Assembly (NCBI GenBank): GCA_963768165.1
Contig: CAVYHJ010000028.1
Coordinates: forward strand, 124,001-188,000
Direction: 5' to 3'
Source: CAVYHJ01 sp963768165 [NCBI: uncultured bacterium]
GTDB lineage: Bacteria > UBP4 > UBA4092
DNA length: 64,000 nt
Part shown: positions 26,713 through 35,314 of the stretch, piece after piece
Numbering within the stretch: position 1 is the first letter of the stretch
Layout of the letters: the number at the start of each line of letters is the position of its first letter
Notes under the pieces: model-generated
What the model was told of the DNA's origin: nothing
Database searches by the model: none
The model's input: only the letters and a program-made list of their open reading frames with translations
Position numbers and translations under genes: made by a program

Positions 26713-27603
26713 ATGAAGGTATTATTGGATACGGATATTGGGTCGGATATTGATGATGCGGTTGCGTTGGCGTATTTATTAGCACAGCCGGATTGTGAAT
26801 TGTTGGGAATCACAACGGTCAGCGGAGAATCGGATAAAAGAGCCGAATTGACCAGTGTGTTGTGCAAAGTCGCGGGACGGAATATCCCTATTTATTGCGG
26901 ACGGGAGGAACCGTTATTGTTTCCCCAACGCCAACCCCAGGCTCCGCAAGCCGCCGCGCTGAAACAATGGCCGCACGATACGGGTTTCCGGAAAGGGGAA
27001 GCGGCACACTTTCTACGTGAAACCATCCGTGCGAATCCCGGAGAAGTTGTGTTATTAACCATCGGCCCATTGACCAATATCGCCGCACTTTTTGCCATGG
27101 ATGAAGAGATTCCTCATTTGCTGAAAAGTTTGGTGATGATGTGTGGAGTATTTACCAACCAATTGTCTGGTGTGGGTCCCTTGGAATGGAACGCGATGCT
27201 GGACCCGCACGCCACGGCGATTGTCTATCACAGCGGCGTCAAGATTCATCGTTCCATCGGGCTGGATGTTACTATGCAAGTTAAGATGAAAGCAAAAGAA
27301 GTCCAACAGCGGTTTCAAACCGTGCTCCTGCGTCCGGTGCTGGATTTTGCCAAAGTCTGGTTCCAAGAAAACGATATGCTTACCTTTCATGACCCGCTCG
27401 CCGCCACTACATTGTTTGATGACAAGATATGCCAATTTGAACGAGGATGCGTGGATGTGGAACTGAAAAGTGACCGTGTTACAGGACAAACTCATTGGAC
27501 ACCGAAAACCGACGGCCCTCACGAAGTCGCTCTTCAGGTAAACCCGGCTCGGTTTTTTGACCACTATTTCAAGGTTGTGAATCGCTACAAGAAAAAATCA
27601 TAA
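26713..27603 (+). CDS. Inosine-uridine preferring nucleoside hydrolase
   Basis: Hydrolyses nucleosides to base and ribose, for salvage or carbon use. The 296-residue protein opens with [20 protein letters not shown], the Ca-binding Asp cluster, with [20 protein letters not shown] and [14 protein letters not shown] further on. A late His-rich region ([11 protein letters not shown]) completes the active-site set expected for the family. The extended -10 TGGTAGAAT at 26698-26706 ends 6 nt before the ATG and there is no ribosome site, so a leaderless message is likely. It is the only gene of this transcript; tRNA-Gly follows. Confidence 0.93.
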   Translation: MKVLLDTDIGSDIDDAVALAYLLAQPDCELLGITTVSGESDKRAELTSVLCKVAGRNIPIYCGREEPLLFPQRQPQAPQAAALKQWPHDTGFRKGEAAHFLRETIRANPGEVVLLTIGPLTNIAALFAMDEEIPHLLKSLVMMCGVFTNQLSGVGPLEWNAMLDPHATAIVYHSGVKIHRSIGLDVTMQVKMKAKEVQQRFQTVLLRPVLDFAKVWFQENDMLTFHDPLAATTLFDDKICQFERGCVDVELKSDRVTGQTHWTPKTDGPHEVALQVNPARFFDHYFKVVNRYKKKS

Positions 27604-27808
27604 TCACCAAAGTGTTTTGAGCGCGGTCTATAATTGGGATATAAAAAACGGATTCTGGAGACTCACCCTGTGGCTTCTGTGAAGTGGGAAAATTCTCATA
27701 ATGAGCGGAACAAAATAATTAGGGAATAGGAATATGCTAAAATACTCTGTCCTTCTTCGGATTATGGGAAAGGGAATATAGTATTAATTTGATTATTGAT
27801 TTTTTTAT

Positions 27809-27883
27809 GCGGGAGTAGTTCAGCGGTAGAACGTCAGCTTCCCAAGCTGAATGTCGCGGGTTCGATCCCCGTCTCCCGCTCCA
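27809..27883 (+). tRNA. tRNA-Gly (anticodon CCC)
   Basis: Cloverleaf: acceptor GCGGGAG/CTCCCGC, D-arm GTTC/GAAC, anticodon stem TCAGC/GCTGA around loop TTCCCAA, T-arm GCGGG/CCCGT. CCA is encoded (27881-27883). The T residue before CCA is the discriminator. An extended -10-like TGCTAAAAT is at 27735-27743. Confidence 0.96.
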
Positions 27884-27908
27884 ACCGATAGCCTCTAAAT
27901 TACCTGTT

Positions 27909-28085
27909 TAGGTACGAACATTTGGCGGTTCGGTTAATTTGTATTCTGCCAGGGACTCATTGGGAAAACTAAAATATCCAGATTATTATACTCTTTATTT
28001 CACGTAATGAGTTTTTTTGTAAGTTTTGAACGTTGTGGAAAGTGTTTGTCTCACAGAATTTTTCAGGGTTGGGTAATTTGAAAAA
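27909..28085 (-). mobile_element. Degraded end of an IS481-like element
   Basis: Starts TTAGGTACGAACATTTGGCG, the left terminal repeat of the intact element at 19492, and continues with recognisable but decayed versions of its transposase 3' end (a match to CTCATTGGG, then to TTTTGCAAGTCTTGGAA-like and AATTTCTCC-like stretches). The right end is missing and no open frame remains. It begins 25 bp after tRNA-Gly. Confidence 0.8.
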
Positions 28086-28125
28086 CGGGTAAAGTGTAAT
28101 TTCGGCTTTTATAGGGAGGATATTG

Positions 28126-28168
28126 GGAGTAGTACCTAGGAGGGTCAAACACTCCTGGGTACTACTCC
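28126..28168. repeat. 17-bp hairpin near the end of the redox operon
   Basis: Arms 28126-28142 and 28152-28168 (GGAGTAGTACCTAGGAG against CTCCTGGGTACTACTCC), 9 nt apart, with one pair that is a wobble in plus-strand RNA. No T-run follows on either strand, so it is not a standard terminator of the operon ending at 28232. Confidence 0.75.
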
Positions 28169-28231
28169 GTATCTAAACTAATTCTTCAGGTCAGGAAGTC
28201 AGCAAATGATTGAGGTTGAGACCGGAACAAC

Positions 28232-29464
28232 TTACCCCAATACTTCTGAAGCTTCTTTCATGATTTTCCCAATTGCCAGTTTATTAGGACAACGGCTCTC
28301 CGCATGAGAGTAATCAAGAGAAGCTAATTTCCCGCGAACTGAAATAGGCAATTGAGCGAAATGCATCCGTGCTCTTTCCATGTCACCATAGCTGCGGCAA
28401 TACATCATATAGCGCATGACATCTCCGATGGGGATGGCATGAGTCACAGCCGATTCACAGATTTCACGGCATCCTTTGCAATAACCGGAATTACTGGCTT
28501 CCGCATATTCCCGAAGAACTTGAAAATCCGCCGCTTCCAATTTGGTTTTATCATTTGCGGCAACAACATTGGCTGCCAGCTTGGCCAGGTTATCCATTTG
28601 AGAACAAATACTGGCGATAGCCGGATTTTCCCAAATGGCTTTTATTTTTGCCTGTTCGGGAGAAAATCCTTTTTGAATAAAATGACCTGCCATTTTTAAT
28701 TCCGCTTCCGAGTCTGTCTTTACCTGACCGCCACCCTGGGTTTTCATGGCCGTTATACCAATCCCGGCTTTTTGACAGGCATCCACCGCCGCTATCATCT
28801 TATCATCATGCATAATGCGATAGTTATACGCCGGCATAAGCCCATCAACCCAACCCAACTTAGCGGCGCCTGCCAGACAGTCTGCCATATTAGAATGGGT
28901 ACTAAATCCTATAAATTTAATCTTGCCTTCTTTTTTCGCCGCTTCCGCCCAAGCTTTGATTTCCGGGGTCATTTCATCAATACTTCTAATCCCATGCATG
29001 AAATACAAATCAATATAATTGGTTTTCATCCGTTCCAGTGACAGGTTCAACATCTTCGTTAAACCATTCGGATCGCGGGCACCTCCTTTGGTAACCAGGA
29101 AGACTTTTTTTCGGTCATTGGGGAATTTCTCAAAATACATACCTATCCCCAGTTCACTATTTCCGCCGACATATCCATTGGCAGTATCCCAATAACTAAC
29201 TCCCCAATCCAAGGCTTTCTTTAAAACAATCATATTGGCAGTGATATCAAAAATTCCACCCAGGCAAAGGCTGGAGACCGAGACTTTAGTCTTTCCAAAA
29301 ATCCGGGTAGGGACTTTGACGGATGTTGGGTTTGATTCTTTTTTTTCATTTTGTGCCATGACAATACCGCTCAGGCTGCTAATAGCGAGAGCAGAAGTGA
29401 CGCCAGTGATACCAGTTTGTTTAATAAACTCTCTTCGGCTTAATTGTTTTTTTTCTTTGGACAT
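28232..29464 (-). CDS. Tat-exported aldo/keto reductase with C-terminal Cys cluster
   Basis: Periplasmic oxidoreductase of 410 residues. The N-terminus has the twin-arginine motif (SRREFIKQTG) followed by a hydrophobic stretch. The barrel carries the aldo/keto reductase tetrad: Asp and Tyr in WDTANGYVGGN, Lys in LVTKGGA, His in YFMHGIRS. The C-terminus (about 325-380) has YCKGCREICESAVTHAIPIG and MMYCRSYGD, the Cys arrangement seen where such enzymes bind a 4Fe-4S cluster. It lies 4 bp after the polyferredoxin gene, in a four-gene operon, so electrons may pass between them. The donor cofactor in the periplasm is unclear. Confidence 0.9.
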   Translation of the reverse strand: MSKEKKQLSRREFIKQTGITGVTSALAISSLSGIVMAQNEKKESNPTSVKVPTRIFGKTKVSVSSLCLGGIFDITANMIVLKKALDWGVSYWDTANGYVGGNSELGIGMYFEKFPNDRKKVFLVTKGGARDPNGLTKMLNLSLERMKTNYIDLYFMHGIRSIDEMTPEIKAWAEAAKKEGKIKFIGFSTHSNMADCLAGAAKLGWVDGLMPAYNYRIMHDDKMIAAVDACQKAGIGITAMKTQGGGQVKTDSEAELKMAGHFIQKGFSPEQAKIKAIWENPAIASICSQMDNLAKLAANVVAANDKTKLEAADFQVLREYAEASNSGYCKGCREICESAVTHAIPIGDVMRYMMYCRSYGDMERARMHFAQLPISVRGKLASLDYSHAESRCPNKLAIGKIMKEASEVLG

Positions 29465-29468
29465 ATAC

Positions 29469-31217
29469 TTATCCTCTCTTTAATAAAAGTGATTTATTAA
29501 TACTTCTTGTTTCATTTTCCGGTGTTACCCGGATGGCACGAAAGCCGCTGACCGGACATTCATGTTCACAAACACCGCACCCAGTACATTTCTCAATATC
29601 TACCACAGGTGCTTGAAGCCGGACTTGCAATTCGATTTTGTCTCCTTCCTTGAGTGGAATGATAGTTGTTTTGGGGGATTCTAGAGTAAATTGGTTTTCA
29701 GTATTGGCAGTGATTCTTAATCGGGTATCTTGATAAGCCATATAATAATCCCCTGATGAATATATTCCCGATTTCAGGGGACTTGTTTCAACCTGAAGGG
29801 TGGAATCTTTGATAGATTTCACTTGCATCTCTCCGTTGCGGATCGTAGCAAAAGATATTTTAACATAAATCGCTTTGGGTGTAACCGGACAATTTTCCTG
29901 GCAGACGATACAAGGTTTATCCATGGCCCAGGGTAGACAGCGGCCTCTATCTACAAATGCCGTTCCAATCCGGATAGGGCCTTTTTCCGCAAACTCATTT
30001 TTTCCCAGTTTCTCATCCAGGCTGATTGGGCGAATGGCCGAAGTGGGACAAATCATCCCGCAAGCCGTGCAATTTAGCTGGCAGCCGCTGGTTCCCACAC
30101 GAAAATTTAACACCGGTGTCCAAAGGTTCTCTATTCCACCATCCAAACCGCCCGGGGTAATAATATTCGTAGGACAAACTCGCATACATTGGTCACATTT
30201 GATACAGCGTTTTAGGAAATCTTCTTCCATCAAAGTTCCGGGAGGCCGTACTATCCTAGGTGACCAATTAGTGGCCATCTGCCCGGTTAACCGAATCATG
30301 GGGATTGCCAATACTCCCGATGCCAGAGAAAGAATAAATCCTCTTCTCCCGAAATCTGGATTGGTTATTTCGCCTTCCAATGATTCCTGTGTTTGATAAT
30401 TTATATATCCCTGGCGACAGGCACCGATACAATTAAAACAAAGCAGACATTCACTAATCCGGATTTTTCCAAAAGGTTCACAAGCGCCTTCGCAGCGGTC
30501 TTCACAAAGCGCGCACTCGGTACATTCCTCCTGAGTTTTCCCAATCCTCCAGATGGCAAACCCGCCAAGAAATCCAAAGAGAGCCCCTAGAGGACAGATA
30601 AACCGGCAATAGAATCTGGGAATGAGGAAATTTAACAGGATAAAGGTAAGAAAGACTGCGCCGACTACCCAGGCACCGTCATAATACCTGGGACTGATTG
30701 AGATTTGTTTTGTGAAATGATCCACGATAGGTAATAGGATTAAATTTACCGACCTGTGTACCAAGGGGATAGGGTCAAGTAATCCGGATTGAAGAGAAAC
30801 CGTCGAAGTCAATGGGAAAAGAGCCATGACAAGAAAAGCAATCAAAATAAAATATTTAATATTTTGCGCTTTCCTGTAATGATTATTCTCAATCCGCTTT
30901 TTAACTTTTTTTCCCAAATTACCCAAATAACCAAAGAATTGGTGCATGGTTCCGAACGGACAGACCCAACCGCAAAAAAATCTCCCGAGAAGAATCGTGA
31001 GTACGATGGTAACTAAAGCCCAGAGTAATCCTTGATACAAAGTATGCGTCGTGAAAATGTTACCGATAGCCACCAAAGGGTCTAATTGCAAAAACCAGTT
31101 GACAGGCCATCCCCGCATTTGCCACCACTGGATTCCAAACGTGCTGACTATACAAAACCAGAAAAACAGAAGTATGAAAAATACCTGGGTTATTCTTCGA
31201 ACTGTAACTATTCTCAC
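29469..31217 (-). CDS. NapH-like membrane polyferredoxin
   Basis: Membrane-bound iron-sulfur electron carrier of 582 residues. Membrane helices occupy about residues 9-30, 60-82, 113-135 and 175-200. Cys motifs follow one another: CGWVCPFG (residue 82) and CRFICPLG, both of the NapH type; CTECALCEDRC with CLLCFNCIGACRQG; CIKCDQCMRVCP; CQLNCTACGMICP; CIVCQENCP; and CTGCGVCEHECP near the end. That gives room for several 4Fe-4S clusters. It would carry electrons between the membrane quinone pool or a cytoplasmic donor and the Tat-exported neighbours. It is 4 bp from the aldo/keto reductase gene and 11 bp from the DUF362 gene. Confidence 0.9.
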   Translation of the reverse strand: MRIVTVRRITQVFFILLFFWFCIVSTFGIQWWQMRGWPVNWFLQLDPLVAIGNIFTTHTLYQGLLWALVTIVLTILLGRFFCGWVCPFGTMHQFFGYLGNLGKKVKKRIENNHYRKAQNIKYFILIAFLVMALFPLTSTVSLQSGLLDPIPLVHRSVNLILLPIVDHFTKQISISPRYYDGAWVVGAVFLTFILLNFLIPRFYCRFICPLGALFGFLGGFAIWRIGKTQEECTECALCEDRCEGACEPFGKIRISECLLCFNCIGACRQGYINYQTQESLEGEITNPDFGRRGFILSLASGVLAIPMIRLTGQMATNWSPRIVRPPGTLMEEDFLKRCIKCDQCMRVCPTNIITPGGLDGGIENLWTPVLNFRVGTSGCQLNCTACGMICPTSAIRPISLDEKLGKNEFAEKGPIRIGTAFVDRGRCLPWAMDKPCIVCQENCPVTPKAIYVKISFATIRNGEMQVKSIKDSTLQVETSPLKSGIYSSGDYYMAYQDTRLRITANTENQFTLESPKTTIIPLKEGDKIELQVRLQAPVVDIEKCTGCGVCEHECPVSGFRAIRVTPENETRSINKSLLLKRG

Positions 31218-31228
31218 GATATTGTTTC

Positions 31229-32227
31229 CTATACTAAATTAATAATGATGGGTTTCAATGACTGATAATCCATAGTCCCGGAACCTTTTTCAGCGGCCTG
31301 GGTTATATAAGGCAAATCGGATATCTTTCTTTCCAATAAACTGCATCCGAACGCATCCGCTGCCACCTGGTCAGTACTGACAATCATGGTATTGGTTTCT
31401 TTTAAATCGGACAATGAGCCACCTGTTGGACCATTGGTCATCATCGTCATCGTCCCGTCCAATATCACCAAAGTTGGTTTTATCATCATGGAGAGTTCCG
31501 TAATAATGGTATTAATATCCTGGTGAAAAATATTTCTTCTCCCGCCCAGGAGGCCATACCAATTTTTCATCGTCATGGAAGCTCCGCTCCGGTAATGGTC
31601 TTTGAGAGGAGCGATTCCTATTAATTTGGTAATACCATCCAAGGGTTTATAAAGCAGCGGCCAATCCCGAATCAAAACTGCATTTTTCAAAGTATAAGAC
31701 TGGAAATAATTATCCTGTGGAAGAATCAATTTTCCCCCGGCATTTTCCGCCGCTTCCGCTATTCCGGTTAATTGGAAACAACTGCCAGGATTATTGATGG
31801 GGTTATCCGTCACCCGCACCTCAGAAGCCCCCGCTTTTAAACAAAGTTTTACTACTTGTTTCACCAAATCCGGATGAGTAGTGGCACAGAAATCTGGCGG
31901 AGTAGCAAAAGCGGCATTTACTTTGATTAAAACTTTATCTCCCTTTTTAATAAAAGATTCAATCCCACCTAAAGATTCAAAAGCTTTGGTGATTGTCTGA
32001 GTCCGGTTTTTTCCCTTGATAATAGCCATCCGGGGACCTAAAGAGGGTATGGAATAATCGGATAAAAGAATAGATTTTTCTTGGTGAAGTGAAACTCCCG
32101 GTCCCTTGGAATCATAGAGGTAATAGCTGAGTCCTCCGGCAGCCGCAATGGACACACCAGCTTTGACTACCCGGCTGATAAATCTACGTCGGTTGATTTT
32201 CTCTTCATCTACCGGAGCTATTTCCAT
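31229..32227 (-). CDS. Tat-exported DUF362 protein
   Basis: A 332-residue protein of the DUF362 family, often associated with iron-sulfur proteins but without known function. The N-terminus has the twin-arginine-like INRRRFISRVVKAG followed by SIAAAGGLSYYLY, so it is likely exported. Conserved stretches are KGDKVLIKVNAAFATPP, ASEVRVTDNPINNPGS and MKNWYGLLGGRRNIFHQD. No Cys cluster is present in this member. It overlaps the upstream DUF6599 gene by 23 bp, a strong sign of translational coupling. Confidence 0.88.
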   Translation of the reverse strand: MEIAPVDEEKINRRRFISRVVKAGVSIAAAGGLSYYLYDSKGPGVSLHQEKSILLSDYSIPSLGPRMAIIKGKNRTQTITKAFESLGGIESFIKKGDKVLIKVNAAFATPPDFCATTHPDLVKQVVKLCLKAGASEVRVTDNPINNPGSCFQLTGIAEAAENAGGKLILPQDNYFQSYTLKNAVLIRDWPLLYKPLDGITKLIGIAPLKDHYRSGASMTMKNWYGLLGGRRNIFHQDINTIITELSMMIKPTLVILDGTMTMMTNGPTGGSLSDLKETNTMIVSTDQVAADAFGCSLLERKISDLPYITQAAEKGSGTMDYQSLKPIIINLV

Positions 32228-33245
32228 GTTCTTGTTTCGCTATGTTTTGATATAAAGAATCCGCAAGTTTCTTGCCAACGGCCTGGTTTTTCGCTTGGTG
32301 GATTCCTGCCAGTACTTTTCCTTCCGCAAATACCATTTCGGTATCCCCCAGTAAGTCCACCATTTTCAATCCTGGAATTGGGGTTTCTCCCGGTTCTGTC
32401 TTATCACTACCCAAACCCAGCAAGAATTCATAATACTCTTTGGCTAACGTTTGAGCTTCTTCCGGAGTGTTCTGAACAACGACAAATGCCATCGTGGTAG
32501 TACCTGAGATGTTATAATTCACGACAACCACCTGGTTCAATTTATCAAAACTGAATCCATTTTTTAGATAGACTTTAAAAGTATCTTTCATCAAGTTTTC
32601 CTTTGGAAAATACCGGTTTTCCGGAAGGTCTAATGAAGCACCTGCATTCAAGGAAATGAACTGCTTTCCAGCATCCAGCAGAGTATTGACTAAGATGGGA
32701 TTTGCCTGACTGGCAACTATTTCCAAATAATATTTTCCTTGAATGAAAAAGATGGCATTTTCAGTCTTATATCCAAATTGTGCGATAGAAATATCTTTTG
32801 AACCAGGACGGCGCTGATTGCTATACACCGCAAAGGCATTCCGGGAATTGCCCATATCATAGGTGTACACTTCATACCATATTTTGGAGTCTTTGGCAGA
32901 AACATATTTCTGGCATTCCAGTTTCTTAAACCCGCAATCCAGATAAAGGTCAGCTTTCCCGTCAATCTTATCGGATAGAGTCTTTTCATCGAATATTTCC
33001 TTATCTCCCATGGTCTGAAATCCAACAGGTATGATATTGGCCGTGGGTGTTGTAGAGACTTGAACAGAAGAAGGCGTTTCTTTCTCCACAATTCCTGTGG
33101 GGGGTATTGTCAGATTGAATTTCTCTTTGTTGTAGTGACTTTGTTTCCAATAAATAACGCTGGCAATAATAAATAATAAAAATAGAATCCCAATTCCAAG
33201 GAAAGTTTCTTTCAAGGAAGGTTTATATTTTGAACCGGATGACAT
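32205..33245 (-). CDS. DUF6599-like exported protein
   Basis: First gene of the redox operon, 346 residues. It has an N-terminal membrane helix (about 12-30: FLGIGILFLLFIIASVIYW). The body carries ADLYLDCGFKKLECQKYVS, WYEVYTYDMGNSRNAFAVYS and FIQGKYYLEIVAS, the pattern of DUF6599. These proteins recur beside DUF362 and 4Fe-4S genes. The role is unknown; it may be a periplasmic scaffold. No cysteine cluster or catalytic motif is visible. The final 23 bp overlap the DUF362 start. The 240 bp beyond its start (33246-33485) hold no gene. Confidence 0.75.
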   Translation of the reverse strand: MSSGSKYKPSLKETFLGIGILFLLFIIASVIYWKQSHYNKEKFNLTIPPTGIVEKETPSSVQVSTTPTANIIPVGFQTMGDKEIFDEKTLSDKIDGKADLYLDCGFKKLECQKYVSAKDSKIWYEVYTYDMGNSRNAFAVYSNQRRPGSKDISIAQFGYKTENAIFFIQGKYYLEIVASQANPILVNTLLDAGKQFISLNAGASLDLPENRYFPKENLMKDTFKVYLKNGFSFDKLNQVVVVNYNISGTTTMAFVVVQNTPEEAQTLAKEYYEFLLGLGSDKTEPGETPIPGLKMVDLLGDTEMVFAEGKVLAGIHQAKNQAVGKKLADSLYQNIAKQEHGNSSGR

Positions 33246-33485
33246 GATTTATAACCAATATCCTTTAGTTCTGTATAGATATTCATTATAAACTAAAAAT
33301 CACTTTTACACTCAACCCTGGGTTTGGGCAGTCTTAAGCGTCTTCCAGATTGTACTGGTTTCTCTGTTAAGGTTCGCTCCCTTTACTTGCGGAGGAAATA
33401 TTTAATGGAATAGACAGCGCTGTCATGGAAGGCATCGGGAAAAAGAAGAATATTTATTCCTGATGTAGAAAAAATAAATCCGCTG

Positions 33486-33986
33486 TTATTCTTGCGCACC
33501 GGCGCTTTTTAGGAGTTTTATGATGTCGGGATATTTATTGGATGCTGCTAATTTTAAGGCGGTGTTACCCACAGCGGCTTTCGTATTAACTGCTGCGCCT
33601 TTCGCTAATAAGGCTTGTACGGTCTCTGTATGGCCATACTGTGCCGCAAACATCAAGGCGGTTCTACCCGTGCTGTCTTTCGCATTAACCTCCGCGCCTT
33701 TCGCCAATAAGGCTTGCACGGTCTCTGTTTGGCCAAACCAGGATGCGGACATCAAGGCAGTCTGACCCCCGTTGTCTTTTACATTTGGATTCATCCCTGC
33801 ATCCAAAAACAATTTTACGGCGTCAGTTCTGCCTGCCTGTGTCCAGAAGAGAAAATCTTTTTCGGTATATTTAATCTTCATTTGTGCCAATTCATTTCTC
33901 GCATTTTTCTGGGTTTTGGCGTAGGAAGGGAATACGAGCGACAAGGATAATAACAGATAGAGGCTTTTACATGGAACGAATTTCAT
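33486..33986 (-). CDS. Secreted ankyrin-repeat protein
   Basis: A 166-residue protein with signal peptide (MKFVPCKSLYLLLSLSLVFP, cleaved near YAKT) and at least three ankyrin repeats: AVKLFLDAGMNPNVKDNGG, QTALMSASWFGQTETVQALL, KGAEVNAKDSTGRTALMFAA and a further unit to KLLKSAGAQE. The two central repeats share the same bases in part, the sign of recent repeat expansion. A protein-protein interaction role in the periplasm is likely. It has no obvious operon partner. Confidence 0.85.
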   Translation of the reverse strand: MKFVPCKSLYLLLSLSLVFPSYAKTQKNARNELAQMKIKYTEKDFLFWTQAGRTDAVKLFLDAGMNPNVKDNGGQTALMSASWFGQTETVQALLAKGAEVNAKDSTGRTALMFAAQYGHTETVQALLAKGAAVNTKAAVGNTALKLAASNKYPDIIKLLKSAGAQE

Positions 33987-34551
33987 AACAGTGGGTTCTC
34001 CTTTCTCTTACAGTTTGTATGAAGTTATTTTAAATTAATTCTTACCTATAATTTTCTCTTCATGAGTTCTAAGCTGAAGGAAATACGGATACATTACTTT
34101 TGATTTACCCATGAGATCCTTTATTTTCTTTATTATTATGATAATCTCCATATATTGCAATTAAATGAAGGTACTGTAAAATGTATGTGAAATCTGCATT
34201 TTTCTCACAGAATGAATGGGTTAGGAAACATTTGGGAGTCACAAATAGCCAAAGAACTATGGAATCAAGTGATTGAGTAAACATTTTCGATTCCTTCCTT
34301 TTTCGGGAAGGGTCCTTTGATGTAGGCGCATAGAGTGGTTTTTATCGATGCCACAACTATAATCCACAAGTTTTAATTGGTTTGTCTACACAAAACGACT
34401 AATCCCTACATTTTTAATATAATAACAATAAATAACTGTAACCCTAGCTTTACATATTGGCAAATTATCAAGAATTATAATTTCCTCCAATGTTCAATTA
34501 GATAATTGATTATATTATTGTTATGATTACTTTTTGAAAATAATAAGGTAA
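33987..34551. other. Gene-free AT-rich stretch upstream of the pilin promoter
   Basis: About 565 bp without a credible gene on either strand. A short hairpin is present at about 34295-34313 (CCTTCC with GGAAGG). The 3' part is very AT-rich (TTATATTATTG and similar), as is usual upstream of enhancer-dependent promoters, where an activator of the NtrC/PilR type would bind. I see no specific operator. Confidence 0.5.
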
Positions 34552-34566
34552 TGGCATGGGGTTTGC
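34552..34566 (+). promoter_or_regulatory. Sigma-54 (RpoN) promoter of the pilin gene
   Basis: TGGCAT at 34552-34557, five bases, then TTGC at 34563-34566: the -24/-12 layout with invariant GG and GC 10 bp apart. The predicted start of transcription is near 34578, leaving a leader of about 55 nt before the pilin ATG. Pilin genes elsewhere are often RpoN/PilR-controlled. Confidence 0.75.
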
Positions 34567-34632
34567 GTTATCATAACCTACAATGAAAAATAAAATACAC
34601 ATAAACCAAATTAGAAAGGGGGGGAATAATTA

Positions 34633-35007
34633 ATGAAAACATTAAGAAATAAACGTGGTTTTACCTTGGTGGAAATTATGATCGTAGTAGCGATCATCGG
34701 AATCTTGGCGGCTATTGCTATCCCGAACTTTATCAGAGCGCGGATACAATCTAATGCCAAGGCGTGCGTCAATAACCTGAAACAAGTATCGGGTGCCAAA
34801 GACCAATATGCCTTGGAATTCAAATTGACAGGTTCGAATTCCGTGAGTCCGTTTGCCAATCTGACGGTGTATCTGTTGAACCCGAATGCGACAACCTGCC
34901 CGACTAATGGGTCCGCCTATACCGGCGATGTGGTTATTCAAAATACTGTGGTCTGTCCGAACTTTGCTTCAACCGATCCAGAATTTTCACTACATCATTT
35001 CCCTTAA
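34633..35007 (+). CDS. Type IV pilin-like protein
   Basis: A 124-residue pilin. The short leader MKTLRNKRG precedes FTLVEIMIVVAIIGILAAIA, with Glu at +5, then PNFIRARIQSNAKACVNNL. The mature protein has Cys residues at CVNNL, TTCPTNG and VVCPNF. The length fits a short pilin or geopilin-like subunit, unlike the 225-239-residue pseudopilins in this window, and it lacks their WYDPTNGTVS tail. The sigma-54 promoter 67 bp upstream and a strong AGAAAGGGGGGG ribosome site suggest high, regulated expression. A clear terminator follows, so it is monocistronic. Confidence 0.92.
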   Translation: MKTLRNKRGFTLVEIMIVVAIIGILAAIAIPNFIRARIQSNAKACVNNLKQVSGAKDQYALEFKLTGSNSVSPFANLTVYLLNPNATTCPTNGSAYTGDVVIQNTVVCPNFASTDPEFSLHHFP

Positions 35008-35032
35008 AAGCATGCTTTCATGCTTAACAATC

Positions 35033-35073
35033 ACCGACGTCTTGGTTTAGTCACCAAGACGCCGGTTTTTTTA
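35033..35073 (+). terminator. Intrinsic terminator of the pilin gene
   Basis: Stem ACCGACGTCTTGG (35033-35045) with CCAAGACGCCGGT (35054-35066), one mismatch, followed by a run of T residues. It is 26 bp after the stop codon. Confidence 0.9.
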
Positions 35074-35314
35074 TATTCAGAGAAGAAATGGATTATCCTG
35101 ATATTCTATTGTTCTACCTGTTCCTCATCCTGATTCACCCGATAAAGTTGAGCAATAATGAGTCCACCGACGAAAATAGTTGACGATGAAATTATTCTTG
35201 AAATTTGGAGATTTTGCTTGATTCCTGCTCCTTTTTATAATAAACTAACCTTAGAAATATCCAGTTATCTTATATAGCGGATGCCAGTTCATTTGATGGT
35301 GCAAAGGAGAATAT

